Below, piece by piece: positions 24,327 to 33,390 of a DNA stretch of 64,000 nucleotides (the stretch's first letter is position 1; every line of letters begins with the position of its first letter). The notes beneath the pieces were generated by a model that had not been told where the DNA came from, did no database searches, and was given only the letters and a program-made list of their open reading frames with translations. Position numbers and translations under genes: made by a program. The DNA is from DATFQE01 sp963738205 (lineage in GTDB: Bacteria; Actinomycetota; Thermoleophilia; Gaiellales; Gaiellaceae): NCBI GenBank assembly GCA_963738205.1, contig CAVTVQ010000007.1, forward strand, positions 682,001-746,000, written 5' to 3'.

Positions 24327-24497
24327 AGGAGGGTTTGGTGGGACGTCGCTCGTCGTCGGGGTGCGATGGTCGTTCCGAGGCAAGGACGCAGGGAGTGTTC
24401 GTGCGAGTAGCTAGGACGCGTAGCGTGCGACCGAGGACGCGGCCTCGGGGCGAGCAGCGCGGCCCGGCGGCACAGCGCCGTTTCGCCAAGCCCTCCT
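24327..24497. repeat. Spacer with 131-bp dispersed repeat (copy A) bounded by 12-bp inverted arms
   Basis: The spacer between the convergent M28-like and moeA genes holds copy A of a repeat at 24349-24479. Its reverse complement aligns without gaps to 60273-60403 with about 16 differences (about 88% identity by manual alignment). AGGAGGGTTTGG (24327-24338) and CCAAGCCCTCCT (24486-24497) flank it as an 11/12 inverted repeat, which may be a terminator-like stem or element ends. Inside, AGGACGC occurs three times at spacings of 30 and 21 bases, conserved in the other copy. The core is open in one frame but substitutions fall mostly at second codon positions, so it does not look like protein-coding sequence. 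Confidence 0.8.
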
Positions 24498-25689
24498 AGC
24501 CCAGCGGCAGGTAGCGGACGGACTCGCCCGCCGCCAGCTCACCGGCGCCGCGAGGGACGAGCACGAGAGCGTCCGCCTCGGCGGCTCGGACGATCATGTG
24601 CGACTCCTGGCCCGTTACCGGCTCGAGCACCACCTCGCCGTCGCGCAGCGTCGAGCGTGAACGGACGAGCTCGTCCCGCGCGTCGTTCCGCGCCACCGCC
24701 TGCGCCAGCGTGCCCGCCTCGAACCGCGGCCCCGGATCGTCGGCGCCCTGAAGGGCGAGGACCGCCGGCCGCACGAACAGCTCGAAGCCGACGAGCGCCG
24801 ATACCGGGTTGCCCGGTAAGCCGAAGACGAGCGTGTCCCCGCGCACGCCGAACCACAACGGCTTGCCCGGCTTCACGGCGACGCGCCAGAAGACCTCCTC
24901 GACGCCGAGCTCCGCGCCCACCGAGCGCACGAGATCGTGCGGGCCGACAGAGACGCCGCCCGAAGTGACGAGCACGTCGCCTTCCAGACCACGTTCGATC
25001 ATCTCCCGATGCGCGGCCTCGTCGTCGGCCACCGGCGCGAGCTGCTCGACCTCGGCTCCGGCGGACGCCAGCTGCGTGCGCAGGATGACGCCGTTCGCCT
25101 CGTAGATTTGACCCGGCTGGAGCTCCTCGCCCGGCGCGCGGAGCTCCGTGCCCGTGGTCAGGACGGCGGCGCGCGGGCGGCGGGCGCACGAGACCTCGGG
25201 CACGCCGGCAGCGGCCAGAGCGCCGAGGCGACCGGGGCCGAGGCGCGCACCACGCCCCACGACGAGGTCACCGCGACGGGCATCGCCTCCGCGCGGGCGC
25301 ACGGAGCGGCCGGGCTCGACCGCAGCACCGATCTCCACGTCGTTGTCATGGTCGACAACGTACTCGACGGGGATGACGGCATCGGCTCCGTCGGGGAGCA
25401 CGCCGCCGGTGGCGATCGCCATCGCCGACCCGGGCTCGAGCGGCGCAGGAGCCGGACGGCCGGCGGCGATCCGAAATGTGACGGGAAGCCGACCCGGCGT
25501 GTCGGCGGCGCGTACCGCAAAGCCGTCCATCGCCGAACTGGCGAAAGGCGGCAGGTCGACCGCGGCTACGGCGGCCTCGGCGAGGAAGCGACCCGCGGCA
25601 GTGGCCAGCGGCACCCGCTCGGACGGCAGCGGACGCACGCGCTCGAGCACGAGCCGCAGAGCCTCTTCCCTGGACAGCAAGTCCGCCAT
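24496..25689 (-). CDS. moeA: Molybdopterin molybdenumtransferase MoeA
   Basis: 397 residues. MoeA inserts molybdate into adenylated molybdopterin. Family segments in order are LPPFASSAMDGFAV, AIATGGVLPDGADAVIPVE, RPRGGDARRGDLVV, the MPT-binding VLTTGTEL with IYEANGVIL, then LVTSGGVSVGPHD, VFWRVAVKPGKPLWFG and VFGLPGNPVSALV, ending in the small domain IV. Length is normal. It is the third molybdenum-cofactor gene in the window after moaC and moaB, but sits alone, convergent with the M28-like gene and divergent from the GT2 gene (52 bases). Confidence 0.95.
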   Translation of the reverse strand: MADLLSREEALRLVLERVRPLPSERVPLATAAGRFLAEAAVAAVDLPPFASSAMDGFAVRAADTPGRLPVTFRIAAGRPAPAPLEPGSAMAIATGGVLPDGADAVIPVEYVVDHDNDVEIGAAVEPGRSVRPRGGDARRGDLVVGRGARLGPGRLGALAAAGVPEVSCARRPRAAVLTTGTELRAPGEELQPGQIYEANGVILRTQLASAGAEVEQLAPVADDEAAHREMIERGLEGDVLVTSGGVSVGPHDLVRSVGAELGVEEVFWRVAVKPGKPLWFGVRGDTLVFGLPGNPVSALVGFELFVRPAVLALQGADDPGPRFEAGTLAQAVARNDARDELVRSRSTLRDGEVVLEPVTGQESHMIVRAAEADALVLVPRGAGELAAGESVRYLPLG

Positions 25690-25741
25690 CGCACTTCGCA
25701 GACTAGAGCGGTCGCGCAGGCGGGCGCCCTAAGCTACCGGG

Positions 25742-26695
25742 GTGGCGGCCGACCCCACGATCTCCGTCGTCGCGCCCGCCTTCGACGAGGAGCGCAGCGT
25801 CGCCCTGCTCTTCGAGGAGCTCCAGGCGGCACTCGACCCGCTCGACCAGCCCTGGGAGGTCGTCTTCGTCGACGACGGCTCCGCGGACGGCACGTTCGGT
25901 GCGCTGACCCGGCTGCACGCTGCGAACGACAACGTGCAGGTCGTCCGCTTGCGCCGCAACTTCGGCAAGTCGGCCGCGCTTGCCGCGGGCTTCGAGCAGG
26001 CGCGCGGCGAGATCGTCGTCACGATCGACGCCGACCTGCAGGACGATCCCGCCGAGATCCCGCGCCTGCTCGCGAAGCTCGACGAGGGCTTCGACCTCGT
26101 CTCGGGCTGGAAAAGCCGTCGCCGCGATCCCTGGTCGCGGCGCTTCCTCTCGCGGATCTTCAACCGCCTGGCCAGCGCCGTCTCGGGCATCCGCCTGCAC
26201 GACGTCAACTGCGGCCTGAAGGCCTACCGCGCCGAGGTCGTGCACGACCTCAAGATCTACGGTGAGCTGCACCGCTTCCTGCCGGTGCTCGCGCACGAGC
26301 GCGGATATCGCGTCGCCGAGCTGCCCGTCAACCACCGGCCGCGCGGGCACGGACGCTCGCGGTACGGGCTCGAGCGCTACCTCCGTGGCTTCCTCGACCT
26401 GCTCACGGTTTCGCTCGTCGGCCGCTACCGGCACCGGCCGCTGCACCTGTTCGGTGGCATCGGACTCCTCCTCGGCGCCGCCGGGACAACGATCCTGGCC
26501 TACCTGACCGTGCTGAAGGCCACCGGTGAGGCGATCGGGCACCGGCCGCTGCTCATCCTCGGCGTCCTGCTCGTCGTCGTGGGCCTGCAGCTCTTCTCGC
26601 TCGGACTGCTCGGCGAGATGATCAGGAGCCTGCACGAAGAGCGCGTCGGCGAACGCGAGCGCGAACGTCGCCATGTGGAGGAGATCCTCCACTAG
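25742..26695 (+). CDS. GT2 glycosyltransferase, polyprenyl-phosphate glycosyl transferase type (DPM1/GtrB/ArnC-like)
   Basis: 317 residues from a GTG at 25742. The GT-A domain shows ISVVAPAFDEERSVALLFEEL, VFVDDGSADGT, NFGKSAALAAGFEQARGE, the metal-binding VTIDADLQDDP and DVNCGLKAYRAEV with YGELHRFLPVLA, the pattern of enzymes that charge a polyprenyl phosphate with a sugar. Two C-terminal helices (HLFGGIGLLLGAAGTTILAYL and LLILGVLLVVVGLQLFSLGLL) match the membrane part of this group. It is followed directly by a GT4 gene and a DUF2079 membrane protein, forming a short envelope-glycan operon; the sugar is not predictable. Confidence 0.88.
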   Translation: MAADPTISVVAPAFDEERSVALLFEELQAALDPLDQPWEVVFVDDGSADGTFGALTRLHAANDNVQVVRLRRNFGKSAALAAGFEQARGEIVVTIDADLQDDPAEIPRLLAKLDEGFDLVSGWKSRRRDPWSRRFLSRIFNRLASAVSGIRLHDVNCGLKAYRAEVVHDLKIYGELHRFLPVLAHERGYRVAELPVNHRPRGHGRSRYGLERYLRGFLDLLTVSLVGRYRHRPLHLFGGIGLLLGAAGTTILAYLTVLKATGEAIGHRPLLILGVLLVVVGLQLFSLGLLGEMIRSLHEERVGERERERRHVEEILH

Positions 26696-27757
26696 TTGCG
26701 AGTCCTCTACTTCGGGACGTACGAGCGGACGTACCCGCGCAACGCCCAGGTGATCTCGTGCCTGCGCGGCGCGGGAGTCGACGTCGAGGAGCGCCACGTC
26801 GCCGTCTGGGAAGGACGCGAGCACAAGTGGGCGCTCGGCCCGCGCGCGGCCGTCCGGCTCCTGGCCGGCGAGGCGCGGCTGCTGAGACGCCCCGAGCCGG
26901 ACTTCGACGCGCTGATCGTCGGGTATCCCGGCCAGCTCGACCTGCCGGCCGCCCACTTCGCCGCACGCGGGAAGCCGATCGTGTTCAACCCGCTCGTCTC
27001 CCTCGCGGACACGCTCGTGGATGACCGCGCGCGCTTCAAACCGGGCTCGCTCGCCGCCCGAGCCCTCGCCGCGGTCGACAGGCACGCGCTCCGTGCGGCC
27101 GACCTCGTGGTCGCCGACACCGAGGCGAACGCCGACGACCTCGCACGGCGCGCGCGCATCCCACACAAGAAAGTGGCCGTCTGCCTGGTCGGCGCGGAGG
27201 AGCGCGTCTTTCGGCCTGGTTGGGCGCGGCGTGAGCCGTTCACCGCCCTCTTCGTCGGCAAGCTGATCCCGCTGCACGGGCTCGAGACGGTCCTCGCTGC
27301 GGCTCGGCTCGCACCCGACATCCGCTTCCGCGTGATCGGCAGCGGACAGCTCGAACGGCTGCTCGACGCACGCCCGGCCAACCTCGAGTGGGTGCCGTGG
27401 GTCGAGTACGAGCTCCTGCCCGAGGAGCTCCACGGCGCCGGCTGCGCCCTCGGGATCTTCGGCACCTCGGCCAAGGCGTCCCGCGTGATCCCCAACAAGG
27501 CGTTCCAGGCGCTGGCGTGTGGAACGCCGCTCGTCACGGCCGACACGCCCGCGGCCAGGGAGCTGCTCGCCGACGGGGTCAGCGCGCTGCTCGTGCAACC
27601 CGGCAACGCCGAGGCGCTCGCGACCGCGGTGCGGCGGCTCGCGGAGGATCCGGCGCTCGCCGAGCGCCTGGGAAGCCGCGGTCTCGCCGCCTACCAGGCG
27701 CAGGCGAGCGAAGAGGTGCTCGGCGCCCGCTGGCGGTCACTGCTCGAAGCGCTGTGA
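26696..27757 (+). CDS. GT4-family glycosyltransferase
   Basis: 353 residues from a TTG at 26696 placed immediately after the stop of the GT2 gene. N-terminal RVLYFGTYERTYPRNAQVI is the acceptor-domain start. The donor domain shows FTALFVGKLIPLHGLETVLAAA, FRVIGSGQLERLL, YELLPEELHGAGCALGIFG, KASRVIPNKAFQALACGTPLVTAD and SALLVQPGNAEALATAV, the E-x7-E-like region of retaining GT4 enzymes in a variant form. Acceptor and sugar are unknown. Its stop overlaps the DUF2079 start by 4 bases (GTGA), so the three genes are coupled. Confidence 0.85.
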   Translation: MRVLYFGTYERTYPRNAQVISCLRGAGVDVEERHVAVWEGREHKWALGPRAAVRLLAGEARLLRRPEPDFDALIVGYPGQLDLPAAHFAARGKPIVFNPLVSLADTLVDDRARFKPGSLAARALAAVDRHALRAADLVVADTEANADDLARRARIPHKKVAVCLVGAEERVFRPGWARREPFTALFVGKLIPLHGLETVLAAARLAPDIRFRVIGSGQLERLLDARPANLEWVPWVEYELLPEELHGAGCALGIFGTSAKASRVIPNKAFQALACGTPLVTADTPAARELLADGVSALLVQPGNAEALATAVRRLAEDPALAERLGSRGLAAYQAQASEEVLGARWRSLLEAL

Positions 27758-29193
27758 GCGTCCGCTTCCCACTGTGGAGCGCGATCGGCGCGTTCGCCGC
27801 CGGCTTCTCCGCGCTCGCCGTCCTTCGCCACGAGGCGTTCGAGTCGGGGCGCTTCGACCTCGGGAACATGGTGCAGGTCGTCTGGTCGACCGCACACGGC
27901 CACCCGCTGCAGATGACCGACCTGAACGGCGACCAGATCTCACGGCTCGGAGCACACACGGACGTCCTCCTGGCCGCCTTCGCGCCGCTCTGGCTGGTCT
28001 GGCCGGACCCGTCACTCCTGCTCGTGGCCCAGGCGGTGATCGTCGCGCTCGGCGCCCTGCCTGTCTTCTGGCTCGCCCGCAAGCACCTCGCATCGCCGCG
28101 GGCCGCGCTCGGATTCGCGCTCGCGTACCTGCTGTACCCGCCGGTGCAGTGGCTCGTGCTCGACGACTTCCACGCGGTCGCGCTCGCCTGCCCGTTTCTG
28201 CTGTTCGCCTTCTGGTATCTCGACGAGGACCGGCTCGGGCCCTTCGCGGTCTTCGCGGTGCTCGCAGCGCTGACGAAGGAGGAGGTCGGCCTGGTCGTCG
28301 CCGGCCTCGGGCTCTGGTACGCGCTCGCCCGCGGGCGCAGGAGGGCGGGGCTGGCGATCGCCGCGGCCGGTACGGCGGTGTCGCTGCTGGCCATCCTCGT
28401 CGTGCTGCCCGCGTTCGGTGAGGGCGAGTCCGACTTCTACCGCCGCTACGCGGAGGTCGGCGGCTCGCCGGGGGGAATCGTCGAGACCACGCTGACCGAC
28501 CCGCTGCACGTGCTCGAGGTCGCCTTCGACGGCACCGGCCTCGGCTATCTGGCGCGACTCGCGGTGCCGTTCGGCCTCGCCGTGCTCGCTCCGCTCGCCC
28601 TGCTGCCGGCGCTCCCGGAGCTGGCGATCAACCTGCTCTCCTCGACGCCGACGCAGACCTCGATCCACTTCCACTACACGGCCGGAATCACGCCGGCGCT
28701 CGTCGTCGGGAGCATCTTCGGCGCGGCTCGGATCACCCGCCGCCGGCCCGAGCTCGCGGTTCGGCTGGCCGGCCTCACGGTCGTTCTCTCGCTGCTGGCC
28801 GGCTGGCGGCTGGGCCCGGTGCCGCTGTGGTCGCATGTGCCGGGTGGCGAGGATCTCACCGCCGACATCTGGCGCGTCGACGGGCACGACCGCACGCTCG
28901 AACGCGCGCTGGAGCGGGTGCCGGAGGACGCCGTCGTCAGCGCCTCGAACGCTCCGGGCGCACACCTCTCCGAGCGTCGCCGGATCCTCAGCTTCCCCTA
29001 TCGCACCGATGCGGACTGGGTCGTCGTCGACGAGCGCCGCCCGAGCTACGCAGACCGCGCAGTGGCGCCGGTCGAGTCGGCGGCCGCGGTCGCCTGGCTG
29101 AAGCGCGATCCGGCCTGGCGGGTGGTCTTCGACGAGGACGGCGTGCTCGTCTTCCGGCGCACCGTCCTACACGGGGATGGTCTGCGGCAGTAG
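27754..29193 (+). CDS. DUF2079 family multi-pass membrane protein
   Basis: 479 residues from the GTG at 27754 (VSVRFPLWSAIGAFAAGFSA); the longer upstream frame is the shadow of the GT4 gene. About ten hydrophobic helices are visible. DUF2079 signatures are FESGRFDLGNMVQVVWSTAHGHP, SRLGAHTDVLLAAFAPLW, YPPVQWLVLDDFHAVALA, LAALTKEEVGLVV and QTSIHFHYTAGITPAL. The family resembles GT-C transferases in topology but has no proven activity. The 3' end overlaps the convergent GT87-like gene by 27 bases. Confidence 0.85.
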   Translation: MSVRFPLWSAIGAFAAGFSALAVLRHEAFESGRFDLGNMVQVVWSTAHGHPLQMTDLNGDQISRLGAHTDVLLAAFAPLWLVWPDPSLLLVAQAVIVALGALPVFWLARKHLASPRAALGFALAYLLYPPVQWLVLDDFHAVALACPFLLFAFWYLDEDRLGPFAVFAVLAALTKEEVGLVVAGLGLWYALARGRRRAGLAIAAAGTAVSLLAILVVLPAFGEGESDFYRRYAEVGGSPGGIVETTLTDPLHVLEVAFDGTGLGYLARLAVPFGLAVLAPLALLPALPELAINLLSSTPTQTSIHFHYTAGITPALVVGSIFGAARITRRRPELAVRLAGLTVVLSLLAGWRLGPVPLWSHVPGGEDLTADIWRVDGHDRTLERALERVPEDAVVSASNAPGAHLSERRRILSFPYRTDADWVVVDERRPSYADRAVAPVESAAAVAWLKRDPAWRVVFDEDGVLVFRRTVLHGDGLRQ

Positions 29194-30381
29194 GTAGGCG
29201 CAGAGCGCCAGCGTCAGAAGCTGCGCGGCCCGATCGTCCTCCGCGGCCGCGAGCGGAACCGCCCACACGACGTACCAGACGACCAGCCACGGAGCAGCCA
29301 GCATGAGCACGCAGGCGGCGAGCGCCAGGCGTGCGCGGCCGTGGAGCGCCTCGCGGACGAGCCAGGCAAAGGCGGCGACGAGCCCGGCGACGAAGAGCGC
29401 CAGCGCGAGGCCACGCGGCACGCCGAGCTCCTGGAGTCGGTGGGGGAGCGCGTAGCTCGTCTCGGTGTTCGCGTTCCGCGCGAGCGGGCCGAACGCTTCG
29501 ACCCAGCCGAGCCCGTACCGCACCGTTGCGAGCGCCAGGATCAACGCGGCGGCCCCGAGGAAGCCACGGTGGTCGACGCGGCGACCCGTCGACCGCGCCT
29601 CGAGCGCCCGGAGCGGCAGGAACACGAGCGGCACCCACTTGACGAGCACCGCCGCCGCCCACGCCGCACCCGCCCAGGCACGCCGGCCCGAGGACGCGAG
29701 CGCGAGCGCGCCCAGAACGAGCGCCGCCATCCACGCGTCGTTGTGGCCGCCGCCCGCGAAATGGATGGCCAGCAGCGGATTCCAGCCCGCAAAGGCGCAG
29801 GCGAACGCGCGGTGAGGGGCGAGCCAGACCGCGAGCGCGAGGGCAACGAGGACCGCAGCGGCCGCCAGCAGCTTGTAGAGCCAGGCGGCGGCGTCCTCGG
29901 ACTCGCCGGCGGCGAGGGCGATGGGCTCGGACGCGAGCGTGAAAGCAGGCCCGTAGACGGAGGTGGTGTCGCGCCAATCCTCGCCCACGTACGGAAACGC
30001 GGGGTCGTCGGGGAAGGTCGACGGAGGATCCCGGTACGGGTTGCCGTCGTGGACGGCGGCGATGCGGCCGTAGTCCCAGTACGTCCACGCGTCGGTCGAC
30101 AGCAGCAGCGGCGCGCCGAGCGGCACGAGCTGGATCGCCACGGCGAGCGTCGCGACAATCGCCAGTCGCGCAGGCCGGCGAGCGAGCACGAGCACTGCGC
30201 CCAGGTAGAGCACGAAGGCGCCTACGAGGGCGCCGAGGAAGGCCTGTGCGTAGACGACGTCGCCGTCGGGGTGGCCGCCGTTCAGCGGGACGAGCGGCGA
30301 GTCGTCGGGCCACGCCAGCGCGGCGCACAGCGAGACGAGCGCCAGCACGCCGAGACCTGCCGCTGGCGCGGCGAGTCGCAA
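29167..30381 (-). CDS. GT87-like polyprenol-dependent mannosyltransferase-type membrane protein
   Basis: 404 residues with about ten transmembrane helices. The long first loop TDAWTYWDYGRIAAVHDGNPYRDPP carries the acidic residue pattern of GT-C enzymes, followed by VYGPAFTLASEPIAL, AGWNPLLAIHFAGGGHNDAWMAAL and LVKWVPLVFLPLRALEA. These are typical of actinobacterial GT87 and related mannosyltransferases that use a lipid-linked sugar outside the membrane. The GT2 enzyme nearby could make such a lipid donor, but this is inference. It is convergent with DUF2079 (27-base overlap) and starts 3 bases after the PBP stop on the same strand. Confidence 0.78.
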   Translation of the reverse strand: MRLAAPAAGLGVLALVSLCAALAWPDDSPLVPLNGGHPDGDVVYAQAFLGALVGAFVLYLGAVLVLARRPARLAIVATLAVAIQLVPLGAPLLLSTDAWTYWDYGRIAAVHDGNPYRDPPSTFPDDPAFPYVGEDWRDTTSVYGPAFTLASEPIALAAGESEDAAAWLYKLLAAAAVLVALALAVWLAPHRAFACAFAGWNPLLAIHFAGGGHNDAWMAALVLGALALASSGRRAWAGAAWAAAVLVKWVPLVFLPLRALEARSTGRRVDHRGFLGAAALILALATVRYGLGWVEAFGPLARNANTETSYALPHRLQELGVPRGLALALFVAGLVAAFAWLVREALHGRARLALAACVLMLAAPWLVVWYVVWAVPLAAAEDDRAAQLLTLALCAYLLPQTIPV

Positions 30382-30384
30382 CCG

Positions 30385-32640
30385 CTACGGAGTCGGAGGC
30401 GGTGGTGGCGGAACCGGCTCAGCCGGAGGCGGCGGAAGCGGATCCGGCGGTGGCGGCAAGGGAGCCGGTAGCGGCTCGACCGGAGGCGGTGGCGCGGGCG
30501 GAGGCGGCTTCGGCTGGGGCGTGGCCGGAGGTGTGGGTTGCGGCGACGGCGGCGGCGGAGTCGGTGCCGGGCTCGACGGCGGCGTGTAGTACGAGCCGTC
30601 CGAGTCGGAGTAGCTGGAGTGCGCGTACTGGCCCTGCTCGAAGTCCGTCCAGACCGGCCACTCCTTGGGCAGGGCGAACTCGCGCGCCGGCCGGTTCTGC
30701 AGCGCCGGCTGCATGAACAACCGCCAGATCTGCGCCGGGAACGTACCGCCGGCGACGGAGATCCCGTGCACGCTCTCCATCGGGATCTCGCCCTGCGGGT
30801 AGCCGACCCAGACGGTCGTGGACAGATCGGGGGTGTAGCCGCAGAACCAGGCGTCCGAGTGCCGCTCGGTCGTTCCCGTCTTGCCGGCGGCCGGGCGTGG
30901 GATGTTCGCGGCGACGCCGGTGCCCGCATTGATGTTGTCGCGGAGGATCTTGGTCACCTCGTACGCCACGCCGTCGGTGATGACGCGCCTGCGCTCGGGG
31001 ACGCCCCAGCCCGCACCGTTGTCCGTCTTGCCGTCGGGTAGGACGACCTTCGTGATCGCCATCGGCCGGGAGTAGATGCCGCCCGCGGCGATCGTCGCGT
31101 AGCCGGAGGCCATGTCGAGCGGGGACACGCCCATGGCGCCCAGGCCGAGCGACGGCACGTACGCGCCCTCACGCGTCTTTAGCGACGAGCGAACGCCGAG
31201 CTTGTGCGCCATGTCGGCAACGTTGTCGGGACCGACGTCGAGCGTCAGCTGCGCGAACACCGTGTTGTCGGAGCGCAGCGTCGCCGAGTGCACCGACGTG
31301 GAGCCCACGTAGTCGTTGCCGTAGGTCTCGACACACCACCAGTTCGTCTCGCAGCTGCCGATCGGGTCCGGTCGGTAGAAGAACGGCGCGGACGTGTAGT
31401 AGGTCGAGTCCGGATCCGCGCCCTGCTCGATCGACTCGGCGAGGACGAAGGTCTTGAACGTCGAGCCCGCCTGACGACGCGACTGCGCGGCGAGGTTGAA
31501 CTGGAGCGCCTTGCGTCCGGGGATCACGGCGGTCATGGCGCGGATCGCACCGGTGCGTGGATCGATCGAGACGACGGCGGATGCCGGGTCGCTCTTGTAG
31601 AAGAGCGTGTCGGTGATCGCCTTCTGCGCCAGCTTCTGGAAGCGCCGGTCGATCGTCGTGTAGACGCGCAGCCCGCCCGAGCGCACGGTGTTGGCCCCGT
31701 ACTCGCGCAGGAGCTCCTCGCGGACGTAGCTGAAGAAGTACGGCTCGTGGATGCGCGTGTAGAGGCGCCCAGGCTTGAGCCCCAGGTCGCGCTCGCCGAT
31801 CGCCTCGCGGTACTGCGCGCGGGTGATGTCGCCGTTGGCGAGCATCGCCTGCAGCACAGTGTTCCGGCGCGCGAGGGCGCGCTCCGGCCTGTTGAAGGGG
31901 TCGAAGACCGACGGCGCCTGCGGCAGCCCGGCCAGCAGCGCCGCCTGGCTCAGCGTCAGGTTGCGGGAGCGGCGCGAGAAGTACGTCTGCGCGGCGGCCT
32001 CGACACCGTACGCATGGTTCCCGAAGTACACCTGGTTCATGTACTCCTGCAGGATCTTGTCCTTCGACCAGCGCCGGTTGAGCTTGATCGCCAGGCAGGC
32101 CTCGGTCACCTTGCGCTCGAGCGTGACCTCTTTGCCGATGTAGAGGTTGCGCACGAGCTGCTGCGTGATCGTCGAGCCGCCCTGGACGACCTTGCCCGCG
32201 CGGACGTCGGCCCACGCCGCCCGGACGATGCCGGCCACGTCGATGCCCCCGTGCTGGTAGAAGCGACGGTCCTCGATCGCGAGGATGCCTTTGCGCATCC
32301 AGGGGCTCACCGCCGAGAGCTCGACCGGCGTGCGGTTCTTCTCGGCCGGGATCGTCCCGAGAAACGAGTTGTCGGCCGCGTAGACGAAGGTGTTCTGGCC
32401 GATCGCCACCGGGCGGAGACGGTCGAGGTCGCAGCGCGCGTTGATCGCGGAGGCGCCGCCGAGGCTCGCCACGCCGCCGGCCGCGGCGAGGACGATCAGG
32501 AAGAGCCCGACGAGCAGTGCCAGCTTGCGGCCGCGGTGCTTCCGCTGCTTCAGCCGGTTGCGTCGGCGGCGCTGCAGGCGTTCGAGGTCGAGGGGGTCCG
32601 ACCGGCCGCGGCGCCTGCTCGGGCGGTCACGGGGGCTCAC
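30385..32640 (-). CDS. Class A penicillin-binding protein (PBP1A type, transglycosylase plus transpeptidase)
   Basis: 751 residues. A basic cytoplasmic tail (RRRRNRLKQRKHRGRK) precedes one membrane helix (LALLVGLFLIVLAAAGGVASL). The GT51 domain shows LAIEDRRFYQHGGID with the catalytic Glu, QGGSTITQQLVRNLY, RKVTEACLAIKLNRRWSK and IYFGNHAYGVEAAAQ-like sequence. The transpeptidase domain has the catalytic Ser/Lys in RRQAGSTFKTFVLAE, the second motif LRSDNTVFAQL and the third AAGKTGTTERHSDAWF. The last 65 or so residues are an extreme Pro-rich tail after YSDSDGSYYTPP, likely spanning the wall. It builds and cross-links peptidoglycan. A 4-base overlap joins it to the upstream MscS gene. Confidence 0.95.
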   Translation of the reverse strand: MSPRDRPSRRRGRSDPLDLERLQRRRRNRLKQRKHRGRKLALLVGLFLIVLAAAGGVASLGGASAINARCDLDRLRPVAIGQNTFVYAADNSFLGTIPAEKNRTPVELSAVSPWMRKGILAIEDRRFYQHGGIDVAGIVRAAWADVRAGKVVQGGSTITQQLVRNLYIGKEVTLERKVTEACLAIKLNRRWSKDKILQEYMNQVYFGNHAYGVEAAAQTYFSRRSRNLTLSQAALLAGLPQAPSVFDPFNRPERALARRNTVLQAMLANGDITRAQYREAIGERDLGLKPGRLYTRIHEPYFFSYVREELLREYGANTVRSGGLRVYTTIDRRFQKLAQKAITDTLFYKSDPASAVVSIDPRTGAIRAMTAVIPGRKALQFNLAAQSRRQAGSTFKTFVLAESIEQGADPDSTYYTSAPFFYRPDPIGSCETNWWCVETYGNDYVGSTSVHSATLRSDNTVFAQLTLDVGPDNVADMAHKLGVRSSLKTREGAYVPSLGLGAMGVSPLDMASGYATIAAGGIYSRPMAITKVVLPDGKTDNGAGWGVPERRRVITDGVAYEVTKILRDNINAGTGVAANIPRPAAGKTGTTERHSDAWFCGYTPDLSTTVWVGYPQGEIPMESVHGISVAGGTFPAQIWRLFMQPALQNRPAREFALPKEWPVWTDFEQGQYAHSSYSDSDGSYYTPPSSPAPTPPPPSPQPTPPATPQPKPPPPAPPPPVEPLPAPLPPPPDPLPPPPAEPVPPPPPPTP

Positions 32641-33359
32641 GCGAAGACTCCAGCCGTGCGGAGGCGCTCGTGCGCCCGCAAGCGCAGGTCGCTCTCGAGC
32701 CGCTCGGCGGCGGCCGCGTCCTCGGCAGCGGCGCGGACGGTGATCGTCGCCCTGTCGCCGAGCTCGCTCACGAGCACCGCTCCGCGCGGCGCGTCGTCGA
32801 CCAGCCCACGGAGTGCGTCCACCGCGGCGGAGAGATCCTTGTCGAGAGGTACTTGCAACGTGACCTGAGCCAACTTCTCGCGGCTGACGATGGAGGCGTT
32901 CTTGATGGTATCCGAGGCAAGCTTCTCGTTCGGGATCACGAGCCGGATGTCGTCGCCCGTCCTGATGAAGGTGTAGGTCAGGCCGATCTCCTCGACCACC
33001 CCCGTCGTGCCGTCGACCTCGACCAGATCGCCGATCCGCAGCGGCTGGCTGAACGCGATCAGCAGGCCGGCGATGAAGTTGCCGAGCGTCTTCTGGGCCG
33101 CAAAGCCCACGACGAGGCCGATCACCGCGCCCGACGCGAGGATGGCGCCCGCCACGGCCCGAACCTGTGGGATCACGAGCAGAGCGGACAGGATCCCGAC
33201 GGCGACGACCGCGGCCGTGATGCTCCGGCGCAGCACGCGGTAGCGCGTGATTGCCTCGGGCGCGAGCTCGCGCCTCCCCAGGCGGTGGTCGATCAGGCGC
33301 GCAGCGACCAGCGTGACGACGACGACGATCGCCGCCGTGACAACTTGGGCCCAGTCCAC
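32637..33359 (-). CDS. Small-conductance mechanosensitive channel, MscS family
   Basis: 240 residues. Three hydrophobic helices are visible; the pore helix TM3 with small residues (ILASGAVIGLVVGFAAQKTLGNFIAGLLIAF) is the family hallmark and is followed by the beta domain SQPLRIGDLVEVDGTTGVVEEIGLTYT and the segment LVIPNEKLASDTIKNAS. The size is close to minimal MscS. It releases solutes on hypo-osmotic shock, a fitting neighbour for trehalose-type osmolyte genes elsewhere in the window. Its stop overlaps the PBP start by 4 bases. Confidence 0.93.
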   Translation of the reverse strand: MDWAQVVTAAIVVVVTLVAARLIDHRLGRRELAPEAITRYRVLRRSITAAVVAVGILSALLVIPQVRAVAGAILASGAVIGLVVGFAAQKTLGNFIAGLLIAFSQPLRIGDLVEVDGTTGVVEEIGLTYTFIRTGDDIRLVIPNEKLASDTIKNASIVSREKLAQVTLQVPLDKDLSAAVDALRGLVDDAPRGAVLVSELGDRATITVRAAAEDAAAAERLESDLRLRAHERLRTAGVFA

Positions 33360-33390
33360 CGAGCCATCTTCGACGGAGGCCCGAGCGCTC

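Noticed and set aside
24339..24495. Repeat copy A as the 3' part of a small gene (frame with CDGRSEARTQGVFVR)
   Set aside because: The same frame in copy B carries mostly second-position changes and no ribosome-binding site or start is evident in either.
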